Source: DATEPR01 sp036269975
Lineage (GTDB): Bacteria > Actinomycetota > Actinomycetes > Mycobacteriales > Pseudonocardiaceae
Direction: 5' to 3'
DNA length: 8,766 nucleotides
Assembly: GCA_036269975.1 (NCBI GenBank)
Contig: DATBDL010000458.1
Coordinates: forward strand, 1 to 8,766
Shown: positions 1 through 5,772 of the stretch, one piece after another
Position numbering within the stretch: position 1 is the first letter of the stretch
Layout: each line of letters starts with the position of its first letter
Translations under genes and position numbers: made by a program
The notes under the pieces: model-generated
Database searches by the model: none
What the model saw: only the letters and a program-made list of their open reading frames with translations
What the model was told of the DNA's origin: nothing

Positions 1-27
1 CCGCTCGGGGGACGGGGAGTCAGCGGA

Positions 28-1236
28 TCAGGAGATGCCTAGCTGGGTGCAGACCGCAGCGGCCGCGCCGGTGCAGACATCGCTGGCCTTGACGTATCCC
101 TGCGTGATGACGTCCTTCACGTTGGTCTTCGTGATGGACTCCGGCGGCAGCAGGACGGACTTGACCGTGCGGTGCGCGGTCGGGTCGTCCGAGCTCTGCG
201 TCGCGATCGCGTTGGCGGCGGCCGTGTTGCCGGTGGACAGCGCCAGTGCCAACTGCGCGGCCGCGTTGGCCTCGAGCTGGATCGGCTTGAACACGGTCGA
301 GTACTGGTCGCCCGTCAGGATGGCGTTCAGACCGGCCGCGGTGGCGTCCTGGCCGGTGACCGGGACCTTGCCGTTGAGGCCGTTCTTCTGCAGCACGGTG
401 ATGACCGAGCCGGCCATGCCGTCGTTGGCGACGAGCACGCCGTCAACCTTGCCGCCGTTGGCGGTCAGGAACTGCTCGAACGTCGTGCCGGCCTTCTGGT
501 TGTCCCAAGCGTCGATGGCCTGGCTCTTGACGAGCTTCAGCGCGCCGCACTTGTACTGCGGGTTGACGACCTGGTGCTGGCCCTGGGCGAACAGCGTGGC
601 GTTGTTGTCGGTCGGCGAGCCCTCGATCTCGATGACCTGCGCGCCCTTCTTCTTCTGCAGCGCGGTGGCGATGGCGATGCCCTGCAACTGGCCCACCCGC
701 ACGTTGTCGAAGCTCACGTAGTAGTCGGCGCTACCACCGAGGTTCAGGCGGTCGTAGTCGATGACCGGCACACCCTGTGCCGCGGCCTTCTGCTCCACCG
801 TGGCACCGGCGGCACCGTCCGGCGCGCCGATGATCAGCACCTTGACGTGCTGGCTGAGCATGCTGTCGGCGATCTGGGCGAACTTCTGGTCGTCACCCTG
901 GGCGTTCTGGATGATGGCGGTCAGACCTTCCGAGGAGAGGGCCTTCTGCAGCATCGGGTGGTCGAAGCCCTCCCACCGTGCGGAGGTCGCGGTCTCCGGC
1001 AGGATGACGCCGACGAGCGCGCCGTTGCCGCTACCGCCGGCGCTGGCGCCGGTCGAGGGAGGAGTTGGTGCCGCTGCGGGAGCCGGCAGGCCGGCGCCGA
1101 TCGCTGGGCAGGACGAACTGCCGCCTGAGCTCGCGTTCGACGATCCCGAACCGCCTGAGCTGTTGTTCCCGCACGCCGTGAGGGCCAACGCGAGGCCCGA
1201 GCTCGCGGCGAGCAGGGCGAGGGTGGACTTGCGCAT
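28..1236 (-). CDS. xylF: Xylose-type sugar ABC transporter substrate-binding lipoprotein
   Basis: This is the extracytoplasmic receptor of a sugar ABC importer. It binds a sugar, probably D-xylose, and delivers it to a membrane permease. The 402-aa product opens with a lipoprotein signal peptide, MRKSTLALLAASSGLALALT, then the lipobox LTAC with the lipidated Cys at residue 22. A Ser/Gly/Ala/Pro linker runs to about residue 72. The periplasmic-binding fold begins at LVGVILP (74-80). VIDYDRL followed by DYYVSFDNVRVGQLQG, then ANDGMA (about 270), GQDA (about 295) and VFKPI (about 315), are typical of XylF/ChvE proteins. Two C-terminal Cys (388, 396) may form a disulfide. The ATG at 1236 is chosen because AAGGGGA lies 7 nt upstream and the signal peptide starts there; the reading frame stays open to 1392 but would run through the operators. 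The ATP-binding and permease genes are expected beyond the left edge. Family is well supported; xylose specificity is inferred. Confidence 0.87.
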   Translation of the reverse strand: MRKSTLALLAASSGLALALTACGNNSSGGSGSSNASSGGSSSCPAIGAGLPAPAAAPTPPSTGASAGGSGNGALVGVILPETATSARWEGFDHPMLQKALSSEGLTAIIQNAQGDDQKFAQIADSMLSQHVKVLIIGAPDGAAGATVEQKAAAQGVPVIDYDRLNLGGSADYYVSFDNVRVGQLQGIAIATALQKKKGAQVIEIEGSPTDNNATLFAQGQHQVVNPQYKCGALKLVKSQAIDAWDNQKAGTTFEQFLTANGGKVDGVLVANDGMAGSVITVLQKNGLNGKVPVTGQDATAAGLNAILTGDQYSTVFKPIQLEANAAAQLALALSTGNTAAANAIATQSSDDPTAHRTVKSVLLPPESITKTNVKDVITQGYVKASDVCTGAAAAVCTQLGIS

Positions 1237-1263
1237 TCGCGTCCCCTTCATCCTTGTGTGCGT

Positions 1264-1285
1264 GGTTCCGAGCCGGGCCGGAACC
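1264..1285 (-). repeat. Inverted repeat in the xylF leader
   Basis: GGTTCCG (1264-1270) and CGGAACC (1279-1285) form perfect 7-bp arms around an 8-nt GC-rich loop. They lie in the presumed untranslated leader between the transcription start and the ribosome site of the sugar-binding protein gene. It could be a leader hairpin or a further protein site; no function is shown. Confidence 0.35.
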
Positions 1286-1289
1286 GAAA

Positions 1290-1308
1290 ATGTTGTGGGC
1301 CACAACAT
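1290..1308. promoter_or_regulatory. Operator 1 upstream of xylF, perfect palindrome
   Basis: ATGTTGTGGGCCACAACAT is a perfect 19-bp palindrome with 9-bp arms around a central G. It covers the predicted transcription start of xylF, so bound protein should block transcription. A near copy lies 23 bp upstream. The odd-length, TTGTGG/CCACAA-type symmetry resembles sites of ROK-family sugar repressors (XylR/NagC type) more than the CG-centred sites of LacI proteins. The regulator is not in this window, so its identity is inference. Confidence 0.75.
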
Positions 1309-1309
1309 A

Positions 1310-1338
1310 AGAATGTTGTGGGCTGCAACATATGACAA
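1310..1338 (-). promoter_or_regulatory. Predicted sigma-70 type promoter of xylF
   Basis: On the minus strand TTGTCA (1338-1333) is followed after 17 nt by CATTCT (1315-1310). Five of six bases match the -35 consensus, and the -10 keeps the key A2 and T6. Transcription would start near 1302, about 65 nt before the ATG at 1236. The two 19-bp operators fall in the spacer and on the start site, which is a classical repressor layout. Confidence 0.5.
1313..1331. promoter_or_regulatory. Operator 2 upstream of xylF, imperfect palindrome
   Basis: ATGTTGTGGGCTGCAACAT matches operator 1 at 17 of 19 positions (CA replaced by TG at positions 12-13). It lies between the predicted -35 and -10 elements. 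The 23-bp centre-to-centre distance is about two helical turns, so two dimers could bind the same face of the DNA. Confidence 0.7.
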
Positions 1339-1409
1339 CCAGGGCTCCGATTGAAGCCGTCTGATTCGATTCAGTACACGCCGGGGTGACACAATCCGGC
1401 AACGGCCAC

Positions 1410-1426
1410 GTCACTGTGCCGTCACC
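1410..1426. promoter_or_regulatory. GTCAC direct repeat, possible MtrA-like box
   Basis: GTCACT, 5 nt, GTCACC: two GTCAC units repeat with an 11-bp period, about one helical turn. This layout resembles the GTNAC-type direct repeats reported for the actinobacterial response regulator MtrA. The assignment is tentative because a GTCAC pair is short. Confidence 0.28.
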
Positions 1427-1443
1427 AACCCGAGATCATTACC

Positions 1444-1462
1444 CGCAAACGTGGCGTTTGCG
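1444..1462. repeat. 8-bp stem, 3-nt loop inverted repeat
   Basis: CGCAAACG-TGG-CGTTTGCG is a perfect inverted repeat 112 nt beyond the helicase stop codon. As RNA it would fold tightly and could help end the helicase transcript, but no U-run follows. As DNA it could be an operator, since GCAAACG/CGTTTGC arms resemble LacI-family half-sites. I cannot choose between these. Confidence 0.4.
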
Positions 1463-1481
1463 ACGAAACCCGAGAAGCCGG

Positions 1482-1497
1482 TGTCACGGCCGTGACA
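1482..1497. repeat. Perfect 16-bp palindrome TGTCACGGCCGTGACA
   Basis: TGTCACGG and CCGTGACA meet with no spacer, 77 nt beyond the helicase stop. Such unspaced palindromes usually bind a homodimeric regulator and make poor terminators because there is no loop. The bound protein is unknown. Confidence 0.4.
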
Positions 1498-1573
1498 TCG
1501 ACGCGAACGCAGGGTAGCGCCACGTTCGGACCAGTGCCGGGTGGTCGATCACCGTGCGTCACCGCGAACGCTG

Positions 1574-3328
1574 TCACCACGAACGCAGCGTCGCGATCCG
1601 TTCCTCGAGGTGCTCGACGGCCGCCATCGCGGTCGGCGGGCCGCCGCAGACCCGCCGCAACTCGCCGTGGATCTTGCCGTGCGGCTTGCCGGTCCGGTGG
1701 TGGTAGACCGCGACGAGCGCGTTGAGCTCCTTGCGCAGCTCGGCCAGCCGTTCGGACACCGACATCCCGCGCCGTGCCTCCGCCTCGGCCGCCGACCTGG
1801 CGGCGGCGTCCGCATCGGCGGAGCGCCGACCCGGCGACGCGAGCTGCCGCTCCTGCCGCTGCCGCAGCAGCGCCCGCACCTGGTCGGGTTCCAGCAGACC
1901 GGGCAGCCCCAGGTACTCCTGCTCCTCGGCGGTGCCGGCGAGCGCCGCCGTGCCGAACGACGATCCGTCGTAGATCACCTGGTCGAGTTCGGCCGACGCG
2001 CCGAGGGACGTGAACGCGGACTCCTCCTCGCCCAGTTCGTCCTTGGTCCGGTTGGCGTCGGCGAGCAGTTCGTCGTCCCAGCCGTCCTTCTCCCGGTGCG
2101 GCTTGCCGAGGACGTGGTCGCGCTCGGCCTCCATCTGGCTGGCCAGCTCCAGCAGCACCGGCACGCTGGGCACGAACACGCTGGCCGTCTCGCCGGTCTG
2201 CCTCGCCCGGACGAACCGGCCGACCGCCTGCGCGAAGAACAGCGGGGTCGACGCGCTGGTCGCGTAGACGCCGACGGCCAGGCGCGGTACGTCGACGCCC
2301 TCGCTGACCATCCGGACCGCGACCAGCCACCGCTCGTTGGTCGCCGCGAACTCGGCGATCCGGCCGGACGCCTTCGGATCGTCGGACAGCACCACCGTCG
2401 GTTGCTCGCCGTTCACCTCGACCAGCAGCTTCGCGTATGCCTTCGCCGTCTCGTGGTCCGACGCGATCACCAGCGCCCCCGCGTCCGGCATGCCAGCGCC
2501 TCGGAGCTGCGTCAGCCGGGTGTCCGCGGCCCGCAGCACCGCCGGCATCCACTCGCCGGTCGGGTCGAGCGCGGTCCGCCACGCCCGCGCGTTGTGTTCC
2601 TGGGTCAGCGGTTCACCGAGCCGGGCGGTGTACTCCTCGCCCGCGCTGGTCCGCCAACTCGCCTCACCGGAGTAGGCGAGGAAGATCACCGGCCGGACGA
2701 CGCCGTCCGCGAGGGCCTGCGCGTAGCCGTAGGAGTGGTCGGCGCGACTGCGCTGGAAGCCACCGGGGTCGGGTTCGTAGGTGACGAACGGGATCGGCGA
2801 GTCGTCGCTGCGAAACGGCGTTCCGGTCAGCGCCAGCCGGCGGGTGGCCGGCGTGAACGCCTCGCGGATCGCGTCCCCCCACGACTTGGCGTCACCGCCG
2901 TGGTGGATCTCGTCCAGGATCACCAGCGTCTTGCGGTGCTCGGTGCGCACCCTGTGCAGCGCGGGATGCGCGGCCACCTGGGCGTAGGTGACGGCGACAC
3001 CCCGGTAGTCGCGGGAGGTCGCGCCGTGGGTGTTGCGGAAGTTCGCGTCGATGGGCAGGCCGACCTCGCGTGCGGCGACGGCCCACTGGTGCTTGAGGTG
3101 CTCGGTCGGCGTGACGACCGTGACGGCCTCGATCGTCCGTTCGGCCAGCAGTTCCGCGGCCACCCGTAGGCCGAACGCGGTCTTGCCGGCGCCCGGCGTA
3201 GCGACGGCGAGAAAGTCCTTGGGCCCGGTGGTGAGGTATCGGGTCAGGGCCCTGCGCTGCCAGTCCCGCAGCGGGCGGACGAGCGCCCGCGGCCGCTCGA
3301 CCACGCCAAGGGAGTCGGGCTGTGCCAC
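1574..3328 (-). CDS. DEAD/DEAH-box superfamily 2 helicase
   Basis: An ATP-dependent nucleic-acid translocase or helicase of superfamily 2, 584 aa, presumably cytoplasmic. Its motifs are in order: RDWQRRAL (about 21-28), Walker A ATPGAGKT (43-50), DEIH box (139-142), TGTPFR (168-173), motif V VSEGVDVPRL (341-350) and motif VI QAVGRFVRAR (367-376). The overall type is close to the restriction-helicase/RAD25-like branch. The region after about residue 400 has an acidic segment, then a basic Arg/Ala stretch, then a C-terminal block with YHHRTGKPHGKIHGELRRVC that looks conserved but that I cannot name. The GTG at 3328 is chosen because GGGGGAGGGGGAG lies just upstream; the frame stays open to 3448 without another good ribosome site. 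It is divergent from the YihY gene. Its substrate and pathway (DNA repair or RNA) are unknown. Confidence 0.88.
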   Translation of the reverse strand: MAQPDSLGVVERPRALVRPLRDWQRRALTRYLTTGPKDFLAVATPGAGKTAFGLRVAAELLAERTIEAVTVVTPTEHLKHQWAVAAREVGLPIDANFRNTHGATSRDYRGVAVTYAQVAAHPALHRVRTEHRKTLVILDEIHHGGDAKSWGDAIREAFTPATRRLALTGTPFRSDDSPIPFVTYEPDPGGFQRSRADHSYGYAQALADGVVRPVIFLAYSGEASWRTSAGEEYTARLGEPLTQEHNARAWRTALDPTGEWMPAVLRAADTRLTQLRGAGMPDAGALVIASDHETAKAYAKLLVEVNGEQPTVVLSDDPKASGRIAEFAATNERWLVAVRMVSEGVDVPRLAVGVYATSASTPLFFAQAVGRFVRARQTGETASVFVPSVPVLLELASQMEAERDHVLGKPHREKDGWDDELLADANRTKDELGEEESAFTSLGASAELDQVIYDGSSFGTAALAGTAEEQEYLGLPGLLEPDQVRALLRQRQERQLASPGRRSADADAAARSAAEAEARRGMSVSERLAELRKELNALVAVYHHRTGKPHGKIHGELRRVCGGPPTAMAAVEHLEERIATLRSW

Positions 3329-3340
3329 GGACTCCCCCTC

Positions 3341-3360
3341 CCCCAGATCGCCCCAGATCG
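3341..3360. repeat. Perfect 10-bp tandem repeat in the helicase leader
   Basis: CCCCAGATCG occurs twice without a gap, immediately upstream (in the helicase direction) of its ribosome-binding site. It probably arose by slippage. A change in copy number would alter leader length and possibly expression. Confidence 0.6.
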
Positions 3361-3377
3361 CGCCGTCGGACCGGGCC

Positions 3378-3404
3378 AGTTTACCGGTTGCCGTCCGGGC
3401 GACA
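3378..3404 (-). promoter_or_regulatory. Possible helicase promoter
   Basis: On the minus strand TAAACT (3383-3378) matches four of six bases of the -10 consensus. A weak -35, GTGTCG, lies about 16 nt upstream. Transcription would start about 43 nt before the GTG at 3328. The -35 is poor, so this is tentative. Confidence 0.33.
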
Positions 3405-3422
3405 CTTCGTGCCGGGTACGGG

Positions 3423-3450
3423 GCATGACGAGACCAACGGCCCGTCATGC
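3423..3450. promoter_or_regulatory. Spaced 8-bp dyad in the helicase/YihY divergent region
   Basis: GCATGACG (3423-3430) and CGTCATGC (3443-3450) are perfect inverted arms separated by 12 nt, just before the start of the YihY gene. Two turns between the centres of the arms would suit a dimeric regulator. A second GCATGC palindrome follows at 3452-3457. The regulator is unknown. Confidence 0.35.
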
Positions 3451-3468
3451 AGCATGCTTACCCGCATC

Positions 3469-4581
3469 ATGAGTGCACAGCCACCTGACCGCGCGACGAG
3501 CGGACGCCCACGTCGACGGCGGACGTGGCGGCTGATCGTGCGCACGGCGGCGAAGGCGTGGCACGGCAGCATCTTCTCCGAGGCGGCCGAGGCGGCGTTC
3601 TGGCAGGTGCTGTCGCTGCCGCCGCTGTTGCTCGGTCTGCTGGGCAGTCTCGGTTTCGTCGGAAGCTGGTTCGGCCCCAACACGACCAGCGTCGTACAGC
3701 AGAAGATCATCGGCTTCTGCAGGACGATCTTCAGTACCAATGTGGTGGAAACGATCATCGCCCCCACCGTGAGCGACATCCTCACCAAGGCACAGGGCGA
3801 GGTGGCGTCGGTCGGTTTCCTGATCTCGCTGTGGGCGGGTTCGTCGGCGATGGCGTCGTTCGTGGACGCCATCAACGTGGCCTACGGGCAGCAGGGTGTG
3901 CGCAACGAGGTGTGGCAGCGGATCTTCGCGCTGCTGCTCTATCTGGTGGGCCTGATCCTGGCGGTGATCGGCCTGCCGGTGCTGGCACTGGGGCCGGAGC
4001 TGCTGCCGAGGGTGTTCCCGGTGTCGTGGCGCCACAACATCTCGGGTCTGGTCGAGACGTTCTACTACCCGGTGGTCGGGATACTGCTCGTGCTGGCGCT
4101 GACGACGCTGTACAAGGTGGCGCTGCCGCGCAAGCTGCCATGGTTGCGTGGTGTGCCCGGCGCTGTGCTGGCCATGGTGTTCTTCCTGCTGGCCAGCGTC
4201 GGCCTGCGGATCTACCTGATCGGCATCGGCCGCACGGGTTACACGTACGGCGCGCTGGCGGCGCCGATCGCCTTCCTGCTGTTCACGTTCTTCATCGGCC
4301 TGGCCATCGTGATCGGCGCGCACTTCAACAGCGCGATCCAGGAGATGTGGCCGGCGAAGATGACCCCCCGCCAACGCAGACGCTGGCGTCGCCTGGAGAT
4401 GGACAGAGCGGCGGAACGCCTACGCACCAACGACGAACGGCCCGAGCACCCCGCCGCCCCGGTGGGCGATCAACCGGTCGGGAAGTCGGTACCGAAACCA
4501 CCGGACCGAACAACCGCGAAGCCGCCCGCGCCAGCGCCCGAGCCGAACCCGGTCCACACCGAGCCGGCCGACCAGCAGTAG
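3469..4581 (+). CDS. YihY/virulence factor BrkB family membrane protein
   Basis: An integral cytoplasmic-membrane protein of 370 aa in the YihY/BrkB family, whose biochemical role is still poorly defined. I see six hydrophobic segments at roughly 42-66, 112-133, 151-177, 198-217, 228-253 and 262-286. Family-type motifs are EAAEAAFWQVLSLPPLLLG early, LWAGSSAMASFVDAINVAYG in the middle and YGALAAPIAFLLFTFFIGLA near the end. Both ends are basic (RPRRRRTWR; RQRRRWRR), which places them in the cytoplasm, and the last 50 residues are a Pro-rich, probably disordered tail. No clear ribosome site precedes either ATG at 3469 or 3454; the first begins MSAQPPDR and is preferred. It is divergent from the helicase and convergent with the DUF3039 gene. 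The mycobacterial counterpart by position is Rv2707 (from memory). Confidence 0.87.
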   Translation: MSAQPPDRATSGRPRRRRTWRLIVRTAAKAWHGSIFSEAAEAAFWQVLSLPPLLLGLLGSLGFVGSWFGPNTTSVVQQKIIGFCRTIFSTNVVETIIAPTVSDILTKAQGEVASVGFLISLWAGSSAMASFVDAINVAYGQQGVRNEVWQRIFALLLYLVGLILAVIGLPVLALGPELLPRVFPVSWRHNISGLVETFYYPVVGILLVLALTTLYKVALPRKLPWLRGVPGAVLAMVFFLLASVGLRIYLIGIGRTGYTYGALAAPIAFLLFTFFIGLAIVIGAHFNSAIQEMWPAKMTPRQRRRWRRLEMDRAAERLRTNDERPEHPAAPVGDQPVGKSVPKPPDRTTAKPPAPAPEPNPVHTEPADQQ

Positions 4582-4596
4582 CGAGCCGGGTCGGCC
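4566..4596. terminator. Possible bidirectional terminator hairpin
   Basis: GGCCGACC (4566-4573) and GGTCGGCC (4589-4596) are perfect 8-bp arms around a 15-nt loop that contains the YihY stop codon. The hairpin lies in the 24-bp gap between two convergent genes, where a shared terminator is expected. There is no T-run on either side, so it would be a non-canonical terminator. Confidence 0.38.
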
Positions 4597-4605
4597 AACA
4601 CGAGC

Positions 4606-4860
4606 TCAGCTCTCGTCGCGCTGGTAGCCGTCGTAGATGCGCTTGCAGTCCGGGCAGACCGGCGAGCCAGGCTTAGCCTGCTTCGTGACCGGGAAGACCT
4701 CGCCGCACAGTGCCACCACATGGGTGCCCATCACCGCGCTCTCCGCGATCTTGTTCTTGCGCACGTAGTGGAACATCTTCGGCGTGTCGTCGCCGGTGGT
4801 GTCGGTGCCTTCCGGGCGTGTGTCGACCTCGGGCAACGTCTGCGTAGTCACGCCGTACAT
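4606..4860 (-). CDS. DUF3039 family protein, probable zinc-binding
   Basis: A small actinobacterial protein of unknown function, 84 aa from the ATG at 4860. The N-terminal third is polar and acidic. The conserved core reads MFHYVRKNKIAESAVMGTHV (29-48), then Cys52 in ALCGEVFPV and CPDC at 69-72. Three Cys with nearby His (31, 47) suggest a bound zinc, which is inference. It resembles mycobacterial Rv2708c, recalled from memory. Neither the ATG at 4860 nor the GTG at 4851 has a ribosome site; the GTG would give VTTQTLPE, which aligns better with the N-terminus of relatives as I remember them. A leaderless mRNA is possible. It is head to head with psuG and tail to tail with the YihY gene. Confidence 0.85.
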   Translation of the reverse strand: MYGVTTQTLPEVDTRPEGTDTTGDDTPKMFHYVRKNKIAESAVMGTHVVALCGEVFPVTKQAKPGSPVCPDCKRIYDGYQRDES

Positions 4861-4870
4861 GATGCCATCG
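4858..4870 (+). promoter_or_regulatory. Possible -10 element of a leaderless psuG transcript
   Basis: CATGAT (4858-4863) matches five of six bases of TATGAT and lies 6 nt before the psuG GTG. That is the distance expected if the transcript starts at the start codon itself. The absence of any ribosome site before this GTG fits a leaderless mRNA, which is common in actinobacteria. The hexamer overlaps the start codon of the divergent DUF3039 gene. No -35 is apparent. Confidence 0.4.
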
Positions 4871-5772
4871 TGACGACACGCATCGCCGAGGAAGTCGCCG
4901 CCGCGCTGGCCACCGGCCGGCCGGTGGTGGCGCTGGAGAGCACGCTGCTGGCGCACGGCCTGCCGGCCGGCCGCAACGAGAAGGTCGCGCGCCGGCTGGA
5001 ACAGACCGTACGGGCGGCCGGTGCGGTGCCGGCCACCGTCGCGGTGCTCGACGGCGAGCCGGTGGTCGGGCTGTCGCCGGCCGAGCTCGCCCGTGTGTGC
5101 GACCCGGACGCCGGCCTCGTGAAGCTGTCCCGCCGCGACCTCGCCCCCGCGATCGCCCTACGGCGCAGCGGCGCCACCACGGTCGCCGGCACGGCGGCGC
5201 TGGCCGCGTCGGTCGGCATCACCGTCTTCGCCACCGGCGGTCTGGGCGGTGTGCACCGCGGCGCGCGGGACACCTGGGACGTGTCGGCCGATCTCGGCGT
5301 CCTGGCGACGACGCAGATCCTCGTCGTGTGCTCCGGTGTGAAGTCCGTCCTGGACATCGGCGCGACGCTGGAACTGCTGGAAACCAGCTCGGTACCGGTG
5401 CTCGGCTACGGCACCGACCGGTTCCCCGCCTTCTATCTGCGCGAATCCGACCACGACGTGCCATGGCGGATCGACAACGCCGCCGAGGCCGCCGCCGTCT
5501 ACGCCGCGCACCGGGCCGCCGGCGGCAACGGCGTCGTGCTGGCCAACCCGATCCCGGCCGAGCACGAACTGGACCGGGAACTGCACGACCGGCTGTTGGC
5601 GGGCGGTCTCGCGCTGCTGGCCGAGCAGGACATCCACGGCAAGGACGTCACCCCGGCGCTGCTGGCGCACTTCCACACCGCGAGCGAGGGCACGAGCCTG
5701 GACGCGAACGAGGAACTGGTCGTCGCCAACACCGAACTGGCCACCGAAGTGGCCGTGGCGCTGAGCAGATGA
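4870..5772 (+). CDS. psuG: Pseudouridine-5'-phosphate glycosidase
   Basis: PsuG cleaves the C-C glycosidic bond of pseudouridine 5'-phosphate to uracil and ribose 5-phosphate, in the cytoplasm. The protein is 300 aa, about the usual family length. Key residues known from the E. coli enzyme are present with a constant offset of 8: Glu23 in ALESTLLAHG (Glu31), Lys85 in VKLSRRDL (Lys93), Asp141 in WDVSADL (Asp149) and Lys158 in VCSGVKSVLD (Lys166, Schiff base). TGGLGGVHRGA (122-132), PIPAEHE (228-234) and IHGKDVTP (255-262) are also family motifs. The GTG at 4870 is chosen because it leaves the usual short N-terminal helix before ALEST; the frame is open upstream to 4720 but runs through the opposing DUF3039 gene. 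The stop overlaps the start of the kinase gene as ATGA, so the two are probably translationally coupled. Confidence 0.93.
   Translation: MTTRIAEEVAAALATGRPVVALESTLLAHGLPAGRNEKVARRLEQTVRAAGAVPATVAVLDGEPVVGLSPAELARVCDPDAGLVKLSRRDLAPAIALRRSGATTVAGTAALAASVGITVFATGGLGGVHRGARDTWDVSADLGVLATTQILVVCSGVKSVLDIGATLELLETSSVPVLGYGTDRFPAFYLRESDHDVPWRIDNAAEAAAVYAAHRAAGGNGVVLANPIPAEHELDRELHDRLLAGGLALLAEQDIHGKDVTPALLAHFHTASEGTSLDANEELVVANTELATEVAVALSR

Larger units (their letters stand above)
1332..1573. other. Intergenic stretch between helicase and xylF operators
   Basis: I find no convincing gene here. Reading frames on both strands are shadows of the helicase or lack a ribosome site. The stretch holds several dyads that are listed separately: an 11-bp-period GTCAC direct repeat (1410-1425), a hairpin-forming repeat (1444-1462) and a 16-bp palindrome (1482-1497). 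An imperfect dyad CTGATTCGATTCAG sits at 1361-1374. No U-tract follows any of the hairpins in the helicase direction, so the end of the helicase transcript is not obvious. Confidence 0.5.

Noticed and set aside
1..27. A terminator after the sugar-binding protein gene
   Set aside because: CCGCT and AGCGG (1-5, 22-26) pair over only 5 bp and the sequence is cut by the window edge, so it cannot be judged.
172..1128. A 318-codon open frame opposite the sugar-binding protein
   Set aside because: It is antisense to a gene with a lipobox and XylF motifs, and shows only Arg/Leu/Val-rich sequence.
1237..1392. An N-terminal extension of the sugar-binding protein to 1392
   Set aside because: It would translate both operators and the promoter and would bury the signal peptide 52 residues inside the protein.
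1422..2582. A 386-codon minus-strand open frame overlapping the helicase in another frame
   Set aside because: Its product is Arg/Gly/Ala-rich low-complexity sequence, and it overlaps the better-supported helicase frame throughout.
1541..3169. A 542-codon open frame on the plus strand opposite the helicase
   Set aside because: It is a GC-rich shadow. The minus-strand frame has every SF2 helicase motif, while this one gives Arg/Gly/His-rich sequence without any domain or ribosome site.
1574..3328. The helicase as part of a defence or restriction system
   Set aside because: No methylase, nuclease, specificity subunit or other defence gene is nearby; the neighbours are conserved chromosomal genes.
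3445..4374. A 309-codon minus-strand open frame opposite the YihY gene
   Set aside because: The product is Arg/Gln/His-rich shadow sequence; the plus strand encodes six clear membrane helices.
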